Shown here piece by piece: positions 1-7,857 of a DNA stretch of 36,936 nt; position 1 is the stretch's first letter, and each line of letters starts with the position of its first letter. A program made the position numbers and the translations under genes. Below the pieces are notes generated by a model. That model was not told the origin of the DNA. It saw nothing but the letters and a program-made list of their open reading frames with translations, and ran no database searches. Source of the stretch: Marinosulfonomonas sp. (lineage in GTDB: Bacteria; Pseudomonadota; Alphaproteobacteria; Rhodobacterales; Rhodobacteraceae); the NCBI GenBank assembly GCA_015488685.1, contig WFNH01000075.1, forward strand, positions 1 through 36,936. Reading direction: 5' to 3'.

Positions 1-446
1 GGTTCTTCTTTGCAGGCTTTCCACCAAACGCCAAAGGGGCGCGGCGCAAATTTATCGAGGAATACGCGGATGTGCCGGGGACGCTAGTATTTTATGAATC
101 GCCAAAAAGGATTCATGGAATGTTAGGGGATTTGGTGCAGGTATTGGGCGGGGAACGGCAGGCAGCGATCTGTCGGGAACTGACCAAACGGTTTGAAGAG
201 GTGTCGCGCGGCACATTGGCAGAATTGGCTGATGCTTTTGCAGAGCGTTCGGTGAAAGGTGAAATTGTGGTTCTGGTTGATCGGGCGCGTGGCGTTCAGG
301 TATCGGACCAGTCGATGGAGGATGCTTTGCGTGATGCGTTGAAAACCATGCGTCTGAAAGACGCTGCAACGGCGGTGTCCGAGGCATTGGGCCTGCCGCG
401 ACGCAAGGTGTACCAGGCGGCCCTCGGGATGGAGAAGGAAGAATGA
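1..446 (+). CDS. rsmI: RsmI, 16S rRNA (cytidine-1402-2'-O)-methyltransferase, 3' part
   Basis: This is the C-terminal part of the SAM-dependent methylase that 2'-O-methylates C1402 of 16S rRNA in the decoding centre. The reading frame is open from base 3 with no start, so the 5' end lies outside the window. Visible family signatures are FFAGFPPNAKGARRK followed by PGTLVFYESPKRI, then the ICRELTKRFEEVSRGTL segment, all typical of the tetrapyrrole-methylase fold of RsmI. A short basic/helical tail ending GRRKVYQAALGMEKEE follows. The stop overlaps the start of yraN by 4 bp (ATGA at 443-446), so the two are translationally coupled. The rsmI-yraN-gshB order is common in alphaproteobacteria. Confidence 0.95.
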   Translation, partial: FFFAGFPPNAKGARRKFIEEYADVPGTLVFYESPKRIHGMLGDLVQVLGGERQAAICRELTKRFEEVSRGTLAELADAFAERSVKGEIVVLVDRARGVQVSDQSMEDALRDALKTMRLKDAATAVSEALGLPRRKVYQAALGMEKEE

Positions 447-799
447 GCGGAGCGGTATCCTATCATGCGGGGCTGGCGGCGGAAGGGGTTGTTGAAACCC
501 ACTATGCGCGGGCCGGACATGCGATTGCCGGACGGCGCTGGCGCGGGTCTGGCGGGGAAATTGACCTGATAGCGCGGGACGGGGACGGGCTGATTTTCAT
601 CGAGGTCAAGAAAAGCCGCGATTTTGCAAGCGCCGCCGAACGGGTCTCGCGCCGCCAGATGCAGCGGATTTATGCAACCGCATCGGAATATCTGGCAGGC
701 GAACCCAATGGGCAGGATACGGATGTGCGGTTTGATGTGGCCCTGATGGATTCATCGGGACAAATTCAGGTGATCGAAAACGCTTTCGGGCATTGCTAG
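443..799 (+). CDS. yraN: YraN / UPF0102 family endonuclease-like protein
   Basis: A 118-residue protein of the UPF0102 family, which has a restriction-endonuclease-like fold; its cellular role is not settled, although DNA processing has been proposed. The diagnostic motif is GGEIDLIARDGDGLIFIEVK at about residues 34-53, supplying the acidic residues and the E-x-K signature of PD-(D/E)XK enzymes. The RRWRGSGGEIDL lead-in is typical. The C-terminus (VRFDVALMD) matches the usual final strand. Its length is normal for the family. The start ATG overlaps the rsmI stop. The next gene, gshB, begins 67 bp downstream with its own ribosome binding site. Confidence 0.93.
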   Translation: MSGAVSYHAGLAAEGVVETHYARAGHAIAGRRWRGSGGEIDLIARDGDGLIFIEVKKSRDFASAAERVSRRQMQRIYATASEYLAGEPNGQDTDVRFDVALMDSSGQIQVIENAFGHC

Positions 800-866
800 G
801 CGGCTAACCCATTGAACCCCGCGCTGCCTTGGGCCATGTAGAAGGGGCAGAGACAAGGGGACAGAC

Positions 867-1808
867 ATGCCGTTGAAAGTAGCGATCCAGATGGATCCGA
901 TTGCGCCGATTGATATTGATGCCGACAGCACATTCCGCATTGCAGAAGAAGCACAGGCACGCGGTCACGAGCTGTTTTATTATACACCGGACAAGTTGTC
1001 CTACCGCGAAGGTCGGATCATGGCGCGGGGCTGGCCGCTGACGGTACGGCGTGAAAAGGGCAATCATTTCACGCTGGGGGACGAGCAGGATATCGATCTG
1101 GCGGATTGGGATGTGGTCTGGCTGCGGCAGGACCCACCATTTGACATGGGGTATATCACCACCACGCATCTGCTGGATATGATCCACCCCGAAACGCTGG
1201 TGGTGAATGATCCGTTCTGGGTGCGTAATTATCCTGAAAAGCTTCTGGTGCTGCAATTCCCCGATCTGACCCCGCCAACCATGATCGCCCGTGATCTGGA
1301 AACGCTGAAAGAATTCAAACACAAACACGGTGATATCATTCTGAAACCGCTTTACGGCAACGGCGGGGCCGGTGTGTTCCGGCTGGATGTGAATGACCGC
1401 AATCTGACCTCGCTGCATGAATTGTTCATGGGCATCAACCGCGAGCCGCTGATTGCGCAGAAATTCCTGCCCGATGTGTCTAACGGTGATAAACGGATTA
1501 TTCTGGTGGATGGCGAAGCCGTTGGCGCAATCAACCGCGTTCCGGCCAAGGGCGAAACCCGCTCCAACATGCATGTCGGGGGGCGACCGGAAAAGATTGG
1601 TTTGACCGCGCGTGATCAGGAGATCTGCGAGGCCATTGGCCCTTTACTGCGGGAAAAGGGGCAGATATTTGTCGGCATTGATGTGATCGGCGATTATCTG
1701 ACCGAAATCAATGTAACCTCGCCCACTGGTATACAGGAGCTGGAGCGGTTTGATGGCACCAATATCGCCGAGAAAATCTGGCAGGCGATCGAACGTAGAA
1801 AGGCGTAA
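867..1808 (+). CDS. gshB: Glutathione synthetase
   Basis: ATP-dependent ligase that joins glycine to gamma-glutamylcysteine, the second step of glutathione synthesis in the cytoplasm (EC 6.3.2.3). The 313-residue length is normal for the bacterial GshB type. The N-terminal domain has [20 protein letters not shown] and [20 protein letters not shown]. The ATP-grasp part shows [35 protein letters not shown] and, near the C-terminus, [18 protein letters not shown], where the Glu and Asn are the usual Mg-ATP ligands. The ATG at 867 follows an AAGGGG ribosome binding site at 855-860. A GTG-initiated hydrolase gene follows 3 bp after the stop. Confidence 0.97.
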   Translation: MPLKVAIQMDPIAPIDIDADSTFRIAEEAQARGHELFYYTPDKLSYREGRIMARGWPLTVRREKGNHFTLGDEQDIDLADWDVVWLRQDPPFDMGYITTTHLLDMIHPETLVVNDPFWVRNYPEKLLVLQFPDLTPPTMIARDLETLKEFKHKHGDIILKPLYGNGGAGVFRLDVNDRNLTSLHELFMGINREPLIAQKFLPDVSNGDKRIILVDGEAVGAINRVPAKGETRSNMHVGGRPEKIGLTARDQEICEAIGPLLREKGQIFVGIDVIGDYLTEINVTSPTGIQELERFDGTNIAEKIWQAIERRKA

Positions 1809-1811
1809 TTT

Positions 1812-2723
1812 GTGACAATTCGTAAATGGTTGATCAATGTAGGATCAAGGCTGGTTGCCAAACGGCATCTGGCGCGCGTGCAGGAAATCCCTGACGCAAG
1901 ACGCAGTTTTCACCGCATGGCGCGGCTGGGGTTTCACACCCCGCCGCTGAGCCTGTTTCTGGAAGATACACTGGCGAACCGACCCGCATTGTGGGTGTCC
2001 TCGGGCGTGAAGTCGCGCGAAAAGGTGATCTATTATATTCACGGCGGCGGCTATATTGTCGGCAGCCCCGAAACCCACAAAAACACGCTGGCGGCCCTGT
2101 CGCGGCTAAGTGGGATACAGGCCTGTCTGATTGACTATCGTCTTGCGCCGGAACATCCATTTCCGGCGGCGGTTGACGATGTTCTGGCGGGATATATGGC
2201 GCTGCTGGAACGCGGATATACGCCGGAGAACATTATCATCGGTGGCGACAGCGCCGGTGGCGGCGCGGCTCTGGTGTTGTTGTCGGAGCTGTGCAAGCGC
2301 GGGATTGCGCCGCGTTGTGCGTTTGCCTTGTCGCCATGGACAGATTTGACGTTGAGCGGTGAGTCCCTGCGTTCCAATGCAAAAACCGAGGTGATGCTTC
2401 CGGTCGAGCGCATTGACGAATTGCGTGATATGTATCTGCAAGGGGCTGATCCGGCGGACCCGCGGGCCTCGCCCTTGTTCGCGGATTTTCCCGACTGCCC
2501 GCCGGTGCTGTTGCAGGCATCAGATAGCGAAATTTTACGGGATGACACATGCTGTATGGCTGCGGTGCTTGAGGAGCAGGGGGTGGAAGTGGAAACCTAT
2601 ATCTGGTCCGATTTGCCCCATGTCTGGCAGATATTTCACGGTTGGTTGCCCGATGCGGATCTGGCCCTGTTGCAGGTGGCGCAGTTCATAAAGGCGCGGT
2701 TCAAACCTCCTTTGTCGCGCTAA
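1812..2723 (+). CDS. Alpha/beta hydrolase, HSL-type esterase/lipase
   Basis: A 303-residue hydrolase of the hormone-sensitive-lipase (family IV) type, likely a cytoplasmic carboxylesterase of unknown substrate. The oxyanion-hole motif HGGG is at residues 77-80, the nucleophile elbow GDSAGG has Ser147, and the catalytic His is H270 in LPHVWQIF. At the catalytic-acid position the usual D-P-L-R reads E-I-L-R (Glu240), so the acid is probably Glu, as in some family members. Start is GTG at 1812, 3 bp after gshB, so it is probably cotranscribed. Its last 23 bp overlap the convergent ComM/YifB gene. The substrate cannot be told from the sequence. Confidence 0.88.
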   Translation: MTIRKWLINVGSRLVAKRHLARVQEIPDARRSFHRMARLGFHTPPLSLFLEDTLANRPALWVSSGVKSREKVIYYIHGGGYIVGSPETHKNTLAALSRLSGIQACLIDYRLAPEHPFPAAVDDVLAGYMALLERGYTPENIIIGGDSAGGGAALVLLSELCKRGIAPRCAFALSPWTDLTLSGESLRSNAKTEVMLPVERIDELRDMYLQGADPADPRASPLFADFPDCPPVLLQASDSEILRDDTCCMAAVLEEQGVEVETYIWSDLPHVWQIFHGWLPDADLALLQVAQFIKARFKPPLSR

Positions 2724-4215
2724 GGCGAAAGCTGACAGCCTCGGCCACATGCGGTTTGCGCACATCTGTTGCGCCTTCCAGATCAGCGATGGTGCGAGCC
2801 ACGCGCAGCACACGGTGATAGCCACGGGCGGACAGGCCGAACCGTTCGGCCACCTTCAATAATAGCGCGCGGCCCTCGTCATCGGGGGTGGCGATATCTT
2901 CCAGCATCGCGCCTTCGGCATCGGCGTTTACCCGCATGGCATCATGTCCTTCAAAGCGGGCCTCTTGCACGGCGCGAGCACCTGCAATGCGCGCGGCCAT
3001 ATCGGCGGAACTGTCGCCGGTTTCGGGCAGATCAAGATCGGAAAACGCCACTGGCGGCACGTCAATGCGCAGATCGAAACGGTCCATTAGCGGGCCGGAA
3101 ATGCGGCCCAGATATTCCTCGCCGCAAATCGGTACGCGGGCGCAGGCGCGGGTCGGGTCGGTCAGATAGCCGCATTTACAGGGGTTGGCGGCGGCGACCA
3201 GCATAAAGCGGCAGGGGTAGCGAACATGCGCATTGGCGCGGGCCACCACCACTTCGCCGGTTTCGATCGGCTGGCGAAGGGTTTCCAGTACGGCGCGGTT
3301 ATATTCGGGAAATTCGTCCATAAACAAAACCCCGTTGTGCGCCAGCGATATTTCCCCCGGTTTGGCCCCGCGCCCACCGCCGACAATAGCCGCCATAGAC
3401 GCGGTATGGTGGGGTTCGCGGAATGGGCGTTCGCGGGAAATGCCGCCCTCGTCCAGCAGGCCGGACAGGGAATGGATCATCGAGGTTTCAAGCGCCTCGG
3501 CGGCACTAAGCGGTGGCAGGATACCGGGCAGGCGGGCGGCGAGCATGGATTTGCCCGAACCGGGTGAGCCGGTCATCAGCACATGGTGACGCCCTGCGGC
3601 GGCAATTTCCAGCGCCCGTTTGGCGCGTTCTTGCCCTTTGACATCGCGCATATCACGGCTGTGGTTTTCACGTTGCACTTCGCCTGCAATGGCGGGAGTT
3701 AGCGGCGATTGGCCAGTGAAATGGCGCACCACATCGGCCAGTGAATTGGCTGCCAGCACTTGGGTTGCGCCGACCCACGCGGCCTCGGCCCCGCAGGCCT
3801 TGGGGCACAAAAGCGCGCGGTCGTGTTCGGCGGCGGCCATCGCGGCAGGCAGGGCGCCGATCACCTGAATCAGCGATCCGTCAAGCGACAATTCCCCAAG
3901 GGCCACGGTGTTTTCCACGTCCTCTGAGGGGATAATTTCCAGCGCGGCCAGCAGGGCCAGCGCGATTGGCAGATCGAAATGCGACCCCACCTTTAGCACA
4001 TCGGCCGGGGACAGGTTTATGGTGATCCGTTTGGAAGGAAGTGCGATTGACATCGCCGTCATTGCCGCGCGAACCCGTTCACGCGCCTCTGAAACGGCTT
4101 TGTCCGGCAGGCCAACGATGGCAAACGAGGGAAGACCCGCGGTAATGGCGCATTGCACCTCGACCATGCGGGCCTCGATCCCTTCAAACGCCACCGTATA
4201 GGCGCGTGATACCAT
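2701..4215 (-). CDS. YifB/ComM family Mg-chelatase-like AAA+ ATPase
   Basis: A 504-residue AAA+ ATPase of the ComM/YifB family; ComM homologues act as branch-migration helicases in natural transformation. The N-terminal S16-protease-like domain (residues 1-170) carries GLPSFAIVGLPDKAVSEARE and TINLSPADVLKVGSHFDLPI. The AAA+ module has Walker A GSPGSGKS (216-223) and Walker B VLFMDEF. It is followed by the cysteine cluster CKCGYLTDPTRACARVPIC that typifies the family, and then the Mg-chelatase C-terminal helical domain. Length is normal. ATG at 4215 follows GGGAGCGG in the mRNA sense. The 3' end overlaps the convergent esterase gene by 23 bp. Confidence 0.93.
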   Translation of the reverse strand: MVSRAYTVAFEGIEARMVEVQCAITAGLPSFAIVGLPDKAVSEARERVRAAMTAMSIALPSKRITINLSPADVLKVGSHFDLPIALALLAALEIIPSEDVENTVALGELSLDGSLIQVIGALPAAMAAAEHDRALLCPKACGAEAAWVGATQVLAANSLADVVRHFTGQSPLTPAIAGEVQRENHSRDMRDVKGQERAKRALEIAAAGRHHVLMTGSPGSGKSMLAARLPGILPPLSAAEALETSMIHSLSGLLDEGGISRERPFREPHHTASMAAIVGGGRGAKPGEISLAHNGVLFMDEFPEYNRAVLETLRQPIETGEVVVARANAHVRYPCRFMLVAAANPCKCGYLTDPTRACARVPICGEEYLGRISGPLMDRFDLRIDVPPVAFSDLDLPETGDSSADMAARIAGARAVQEARFEGHDAMRVNADAEGAMLEDIATPDDEGRALLLKVAERFGLSARGYHRVLRVARTIADLEGATDVRKPHVAEAVSFRLSATKEV

Positions 4216-4231
4216 TTAACCGCTCCCGCTA

Positions 4232-4280
4232 TTAACCATCGGGTCATGGTTAACGCGGGAATGGTTTACAAAGGGTAAAC
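4232..4280. promoter_or_regulatory. Two tandem dyads between GST and comM/yifB
   Basis: Two perfect inverted repeats lie in the 75-bp gap between two leftward genes. The first is TTAACCAT (4232-4239) with ATGGTTAA (4246-4253), 6-nt loop. The second is GTTTAC (4264-4269) with GTAAAC (4275-4280), 5-nt spacer. Neither is followed by a T-run on the minus strand, so an operator or promoter-proximal site for comM/yifB is as likely as termination of the GST transcript. Function is inferred only from position. Confidence 0.35.
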
Positions 4281-4290
4281 GGGGCCGAAA

Positions 4291-4980
4291 TCAGGTTAAG
4301 GATTGCGGCCAGTCGCGGGTGGGCAGGTCCAGTGCATAAGGGACGGGATCGTAGGAGACCTTTAGCCCTTCGGCACGCCATTTCTGGAAGGCGGGGTCTT
4401 GCAGGTGGGTGTTGACATAGGCGGCAGATGCTTCATCAACCGGCAGGGCGTATCCGGTAATACGGGCGGCAACAGGGGCGTAGAAGACATCGGCCAGCGA
4501 ATATGCCCCGAACAGCCACGGGCCATCCGCACCGTGGCGGCTACGGGCCAGTGACCAGATTTCCTGTAGCCGGTTCAGGTCTGCCTGCACAGCATCCGAT
4601 ACGGCAAAGCCGTCATATTGGTGCAGCAGTTGCATCGGGCATTCGTTGCGCAGAGCCATAAAGCCCGAGTGCATTTCCGCCACCAGCCAGCGCGCCAAGG
4701 CGCGGGCAGCGGGATCGGTTGGCCAGAGGCCAGCATCGGGGTGACGCTCGGCCAGGGTTTCGGCCATCGCCAGCGTGTCGCCAACAGCAATGCCGTCGGG
4801 CGTGCGCATCGCGGGCACATAGCGGGCCGGTGCCAGTTCGGCCAGATCCTGTTTCAGGGTGCCGGAATACAGACCGGCCATATGGGTGCGGCAGGGGATG
4901 TTGAATTTCTCGAACATCTGCCAGCCACGCAGCGACCAGCTGGAAAATGAGCGGTCGCCAAGGTAAAGATCATAGGTCAT
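4291..4980 (-). CDS. Glutathione S-transferase family protein
   Basis: A 229-residue cytosolic GST. The N-terminal thioredoxin-like domain (about residues 1-82) starts YDLYLGDRSFSSWSLRGW; the Ser in SSWS is the likely glutathione-activating residue, as in Ser-type classes. The conserved cis-Pro region is ARYVPAMRTPDGIAVGDTLA, where GDT takes the place of the usual E-S glutathione contact. The all-helical C-terminal domain includes LFGAYSLADVFYAPVAARI, the N-capping region with the conserved Asp. The ATG at 4980 is preferred because the protein then starts directly at the first beta strand. The substrate is unknown. The next leftward gene is the ComM/YifB ATPase. Confidence 0.9.
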   Translation of the reverse strand: MTYDLYLGDRSFSSWSLRGWQMFEKFNIPCRTHMAGLYSGTLKQDLAELAPARYVPAMRTPDGIAVGDTLAMAETLAERHPDAGLWPTDPAARALARWLVAEMHSGFMALRNECPMQLLHQYDGFAVSDAVQADLNRLQEIWSLARSRHGADGPWLFGAYSLADVFYAPVAARITGYALPVDEASAAYVNTHLQDPAFQKWRAEGLKVSYDPVPYALDLPTRDWPQSLT

Positions 4981-5110
4981 TGCGAAAGGTTAGCGTGGCG
5001 TGGCGGCTTTGCCTAATTACGATTTGTGACGGGGGCATCACTAAATTTGATGGCACGGATTTGCCAGAGCGCGCGCGGGTGGTGTAAAGAACGGCATGGG
5101 AAATGGATTT

Positions 5111-5563
5111 ATGAAACGGGTTTTGATCGGGGCTTTGCTGGTTTTGGCAAGTGTTGGCGGGGCTGCGGCACAGAGTAATTTGCAGATATATGCGCCGGTT
5201 TATGGCCGCTGGTGCGGGCCGAACCATCCAGTTGATATGTCACGCGCGGGGCCGCCGGTGGATATGCTGGATGCGGCCTGTATGCGGCATGATTACTGCG
5301 TGGCGGCGCAGGGGGAATACAACTGTGGTTGCGATGTGGCGTTATTGAATGAATTGCGTAGCACCCGCTGGCCGAACCCTTTGATGCAGCGTAATGCACG
5401 GGCGATTTATGATGCGATTGCGCTGGTTCCCTGCAACAGTCCGGATGGAACCACGCTGAAACAGACGATGTTTGCGGTGGATTTGTTCTATGACGTGATC
5501 AGCGGCAATGGCACACCGATGGGCGTGATGGACCGTTGGCGGACGCTGTTTTTCGGATATTGA
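5111..5563 (+). CDS. Secreted phospholipase A2-like protein
   Basis: A 150-residue exported protein with signal peptide MKRVLIGALLVLASVGGAAA (cleavage after about residue 20). The mature part carries a phospholipase-A2-like core: a WCGPNHP calcium-loop-like segment (residues 34-40), then DMLDAACMRHDYC (51-63) with the His60-Asp61 dyad, followed by further cysteines in NCGC (71-74) and one at 108. Known PLA2 enzymes hydrolyse the sn-2 acyl bond of phospholipids using this His-Asp pair and calcium. The ATG at 5111 is chosen over the in-frame ATG at 5096 because the purine-rich GGGAAATGGA then sits upstream as a Shine-Dalgarno and the signal peptide starts cleanly with MKR. It stands alone between leftward genes. 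Activity is inferred. Confidence 0.75.
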   Translation: MKRVLIGALLVLASVGGAAAQSNLQIYAPVYGRWCGPNHPVDMSRAGPPVDMLDAACMRHDYCVAAQGEYNCGCDVALLNELRSTRWPNPLMQRNARAIYDAIALVPCNSPDGTTLKQTMFAVDLFYDVISGNGTPMGVMDRWRTLFFGY

Positions 5564-5570
5564 CGGGGCT

Positions 5571-5614
5571 GGGGTTTTTCAAAAATCCCTGATAATATTC
5601 TTTGCAAGAATTTT
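5571..5614. terminator. Double-palindrome element at a convergent junction (copy 1, degenerate)
   Basis: Two adjacent hairpins lie between the PLA2-like gene (+) and the histidine phosphatase (-). Hairpin 1 is 5571-5579 with 5581-5589, 9 bp with one G-T wobble, centred on TTTTTCAAAAA. Hairpin 2 is 5594-5602 with 5606-5614, 9 bp with one mismatch, loop TGC. T- and A-rich arms would serve as a terminator read from either side. It has the same architecture as the elements at 16035-16077 and 36409-36455. Confidence 0.65.
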
Positions 5615-5624
5615 ACGGCTTGCG

Positions 5625-6203
5625 TCAGGGGATGTGATTGATCGCATCCGCCTGCCATTTATCCCCATCCCATTGCAGGCGGGTGACCGACAGGTTGTCG
5701 ATCTTGTGCGAAACCGCCTGATAGGCCGAAACCCCCAGCGCCCGCTGCACCTGTGTCAGGATCACACCAAAATGGGCCACGGCGATGATGTGGTGGCCCT
5801 GATGTTTACGGCTCATGTCATCGACAAAGGGGCTGACGCGGCTGGCGGCCATGTTCCAGCTTTCCCCGTTTGGCGGCACCACATCGCCCGGCGTTTCCCA
5901 ATAGGCGCGGCTTAGGGCAGGATCACGCGCGGTGACCTGATCAAAGGTCAGCCCGTCCCAGTCGCCGAAATTGAATTCGCGCAAAGCGGGGGCATGGGGC
6001 AGGCGGGTGCGATTGCCCGCGATGGCATCGGCGGTGGTAATGCTGCGGCTCAGGTCAGACGATATCAGCAGCGCGTCATCCGGCAGGTGGGTGTTCAGGC
6101 GGGCGATTTGCGCGGTGTCGGACAGATCGGCAGGCACATCGCGCCAGCCGACAAAGGATTTTTCATGCGTTGGTCCGTGACGCACCCACCACCAGGTTGT
6201 CAT
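5625..6203 (-). CDS. Histidine phosphatase, likely alpha-ribazole phosphatase (CobC-type)
   Basis: A 192-residue member of the phosphoglycerate-mutase-like histidine phosphatase superfamily. The catalytic RHG motif is at residues 8-10 (WWVRHGPTHEK), the proton-donor region is ALREFNFGDWDGLTFDQV, and the second catalytic His is in IIAVAHFGVIL. Its start overlaps the stop of cobU by 4 bp (ATGA in the minus sense, 6200-6203), so the two are translationally coupled. This makes dephosphorylation of alpha-ribazole 5'-phosphate or adenosylcobalamin 5'-phosphate in cobalamin assembly the best guess. A general sugar-phosphate phosphatase cannot be excluded from sequence alone. A palindromic terminator-like element lies just past the stop. 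Confidence 0.85.
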   Translation of the reverse strand: MTTWWWVRHGPTHEKSFVGWRDVPADLSDTAQIARLNTHLPDDALLISSDLSRSITTADAIAGNRTRLPHAPALREFNFGDWDGLTFDQVTARDPALSRAYWETPGDVVPPNGESWNMAASRVSPFVDDMSRKHQGHHIIAVAHFGVILTQVQRALGVSAYQAVSHKIDNLSVTRLQWDGDKWQADAINHIP

Positions 6204-6733
6204 TCCAGCGCCTCAGGCAGGGTGCCTTTCAGCACCATCGGCAGGCCTGCGATGACGGTGACAACAAGGCCGGCTTGCGCGGCAAGGGTCTGGTTCAGGC
6301 GGCCTTGGGCCTCGCGGAATTTACGCGACAGGGTGTTGTCGGGCACCACACCGGCGCCGACTTCGTTGCTGACCACCACCACAGGGGCGGGGCAGTTTTC
6401 GAAGGCGTTCAGCAGGTCGGTTTCAGTTGCTTCCAGATCGGATTCGGCCAGCATGTGATTGGACAGCCACAGCGTGGCGCAGTCGATCAGCACCACGTGA
6501 TCGGCGGGCACCTGTTGCAGCGCGGCGGGGATATCCAGCGGGGCTTCGATTGTCTGCCAGCCAGTTCCGCGCATGTCCCTGTGGCGAGCGATTTTCGCGC
6601 GCATTTCATCGTCAAAGGCCTGAGCCGTAGCGATATAGGTTCGCGCGCGCATGGTGCAGGTGACCAGCGTTTCGGCAAAAGCGGATTTGCCGGAGGCGGC
6701 AGCGCCGATGATCAGGGTCAGCTTGGGCAACAT
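6200..6733 (-). CDS. cobU: Bifunctional adenosylcobinamide kinase / adenosylcobinamide-phosphate guanylyltransferase
   Basis: A 177-residue CobU/CobP protein that phosphorylates adenosylcobinamide and then attaches GMP, activating the corrinoid for nucleotide-loop assembly. The P-loop GAAASGKS is at residues 10-17. The segment RAKIARHRDMRGTGW contains His51, the residue guanylylated in the family. DCATLWLSNHML and VVSNEVGAGVVPDNTLSR are further signatures. The ATG at 6733 is chosen over an in-frame TTG at 6769 because an AAGGA ribosome binding site precedes it and the protein then starts directly at the first strand. It is the first gene of a two-gene operon with the histidine phosphatase. 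No other cob gene is in the window. Confidence 0.95.
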   Translation of the reverse strand: MLPKLTLIIGAAASGKSAFAETLVTCTMRARTYIATAQAFDDEMRAKIARHRDMRGTGWQTIEAPLDIPAALQQVPADHVVLIDCATLWLSNHMLAESDLEATETDLLNAFENCPAPVVVVSNEVGAGVVPDNTLSRKFREAQGRLNQTLAAQAGLVVTVIAGLPMVLKGTLPEALE

Positions 6734-6809
6734 GCGGGGTGTCCTTATGGTGTTGCCAATGACTAGCAAGGGGCAGGGCGGATGGCCAGAGGGAGATAGG
6801 CATTGTTCC

Positions 6810-6859
6810 GCCCGGCTTGCCCGGGCAGCGCCCGACCCTCCCCACGGGAGGGCGCTTTT
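6810..6859. repeat. REP-like palindromic element, left copy
   Basis: Two stacked hairpins in the cobU/chaN gap: GCCCGG (6810-6815) with CCGGGC (6821-6826), and CCCTCCC (6836-6842) with GGGAGGG (6846-6852), followed by GCGC and a TTTT run at 6856-6859. Bases 6823-6839 are an exact reverse complement of 6935-6951. The second hairpin plus T-run resembles a Rho-independent terminator on the plus strand, but no plus-strand gene lies upstream, so a REP-type repeat is more likely. Confidence 0.6.
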
Positions 6860-6924
6860 GCAGCATAGCAGTCGGCATAAATGCTGGTGATTATTATACC
6901 GGCTTGCATCAATTCCCCCTTGGT

Positions 6925-6951
6925 GCGCCCACCCAGGGTCGGGCGCTGCCC
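6925..6951. repeat. REP-like palindromic element, right inverted copy
   Basis: An imperfect hairpin with GCGCCC (6925-6930) pairing with GGGCGC (6941-6946) and inner ACCC/GGGT (6931-6934 with 6936-6939). The 17 bases 6935-6951 are the exact reverse complement of 6823-6839 in the left copy. The rest of the 278-bp gap (6734-7011) holds no gene that I can support, so this gap mainly carries the inverted repeat pair and presumably the two divergent promoters. Confidence 0.6.
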
Positions 6952-7011
6952 TTTTGTTGTGGCCGGATTTGTCCCATTGGCATTTCCACGAAATAGCGGC
7001 AGAGTAAGGGA

Positions 7012-7794
7012 ATGAGACGTTTCATCTTTGCCATCGCTGCACTGGTCGCTGTTTCCGCTCAGGCGGGAGAAATTCCAATGGGCGGGCTGGATACCTTGCC
7101 GGTGGCAGATGTTTATATTCTGGGCGAGGTGCACGACAATGCGTTGCACCACGAAGGACAGGCACGCGTGGTGCGGGCGGTTAAACCCAAGGCCGTGGTG
7201 TTTGAAATGTTGTCGCCAGAGCAGGCAGCGAAGATCACGCCGGAATTGCTGAAAGATCAAACGGCATTGGGGGCGGCGCTGGAGTGGGAGGCTTCAGGCT
7301 GGCCCGATTTCGTGATCTACTGGCCGATATTTGCCGCGCTGGGGGATGCACAGGTTTATGGGGCTGCGCGGTCACGTGAACAGGTGCGCCGTGCGTTCAA
7401 GGAAGGGGCGGCGGCGGTGTTCGGGGCGGGATACGGGCTGGATCAGCCCTTGCCGGACGGGCAGTTGGAGCAGCGCAAGCAGGAACAGTTTGCCGATCAT
7501 TGCGAGGCGATGCCGCTGGAAATGATGGGCGGAATGGTCGAGGCGCAACGGTTCCGCGATGCCGCCTTTGCCGACACGGTGATGCGGGCGCTAAAAGACA
7601 CCGGCGGGCCTGTAGTGCTGATCACCGGCAATGGCCATGCGCGCAAGGATTGGGGGGTGCCCTCGATGCTGGAAGGGGTGAAGGTCTTGGTGGTTGGATT
7701 TGTGGAAGAACCGGCCGAAGCCAAGCAGCCCTTTGATTTCTGTGTGGTGACAAAACCGGTGGACCGCGAAGACCCCTGTCTGGCGTTCAAATAG
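7012..7794 (+). CDS. ChaN-like exported protein
   Basis: A 260-residue protein with signal peptide MRRFIFAIAALVAVSAQA (cleavage after about residue 18, no lipobox Cys). The family signature GEVHDN is at residues 38-43, followed by a second His pair (ALHHEGQA), and near the C-terminus LITGNGHARKDWGVPSML. These match the ChaN-like (DUF399) family; ChaN of Campylobacter binds haem and is linked to iron acquisition. Here the lipobox is missing, so a soluble periplasmic location is predicted. The purine-rich AAGGG lies very close to the ATG, so the ribosome binding site is tight. Haem binding is inferred from the family only. Confidence 0.82.
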   Translation: MRRFIFAIAALVAVSAQAGEIPMGGLDTLPVADVYILGEVHDNALHHEGQARVVRAVKPKAVVFEMLSPEQAAKITPELLKDQTALGAALEWEASGWPDFVIYWPIFAALGDAQVYGAARSREQVRRAFKEGAAAVFGAGYGLDQPLPDGQLEQRKQEQFADHCEAMPLEMMGGMVEAQRFRDAAFADTVMRALKDTGGPVVLITGNGHARKDWGVPSMLEGVKVLVVGFVEEPAEAKQPFDFCVVTKPVDREDPCLAFK

Positions 7795-7857
7795 CGGCTG
7801 GTTGAGTTTGCGGCCCTTGCGGCCTACAACGGGGATAACTGTTTGAAAGGGTTGCCT

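Noticed and set aside
804-1574. A 256-codon open frame antisense to gshB
   Set aside because: Its frame is the reverse of a complete glutathione synthetase and its composition is that of a shadow frame.
6836-6859. A plus-strand Rho-independent terminator (stem plus TTTT)
   Set aside because: No plus-strand gene lies upstream for over 1.2 kb, and the sequence is part of the repeated REP-like element, so a dedicated terminator is unlikely.
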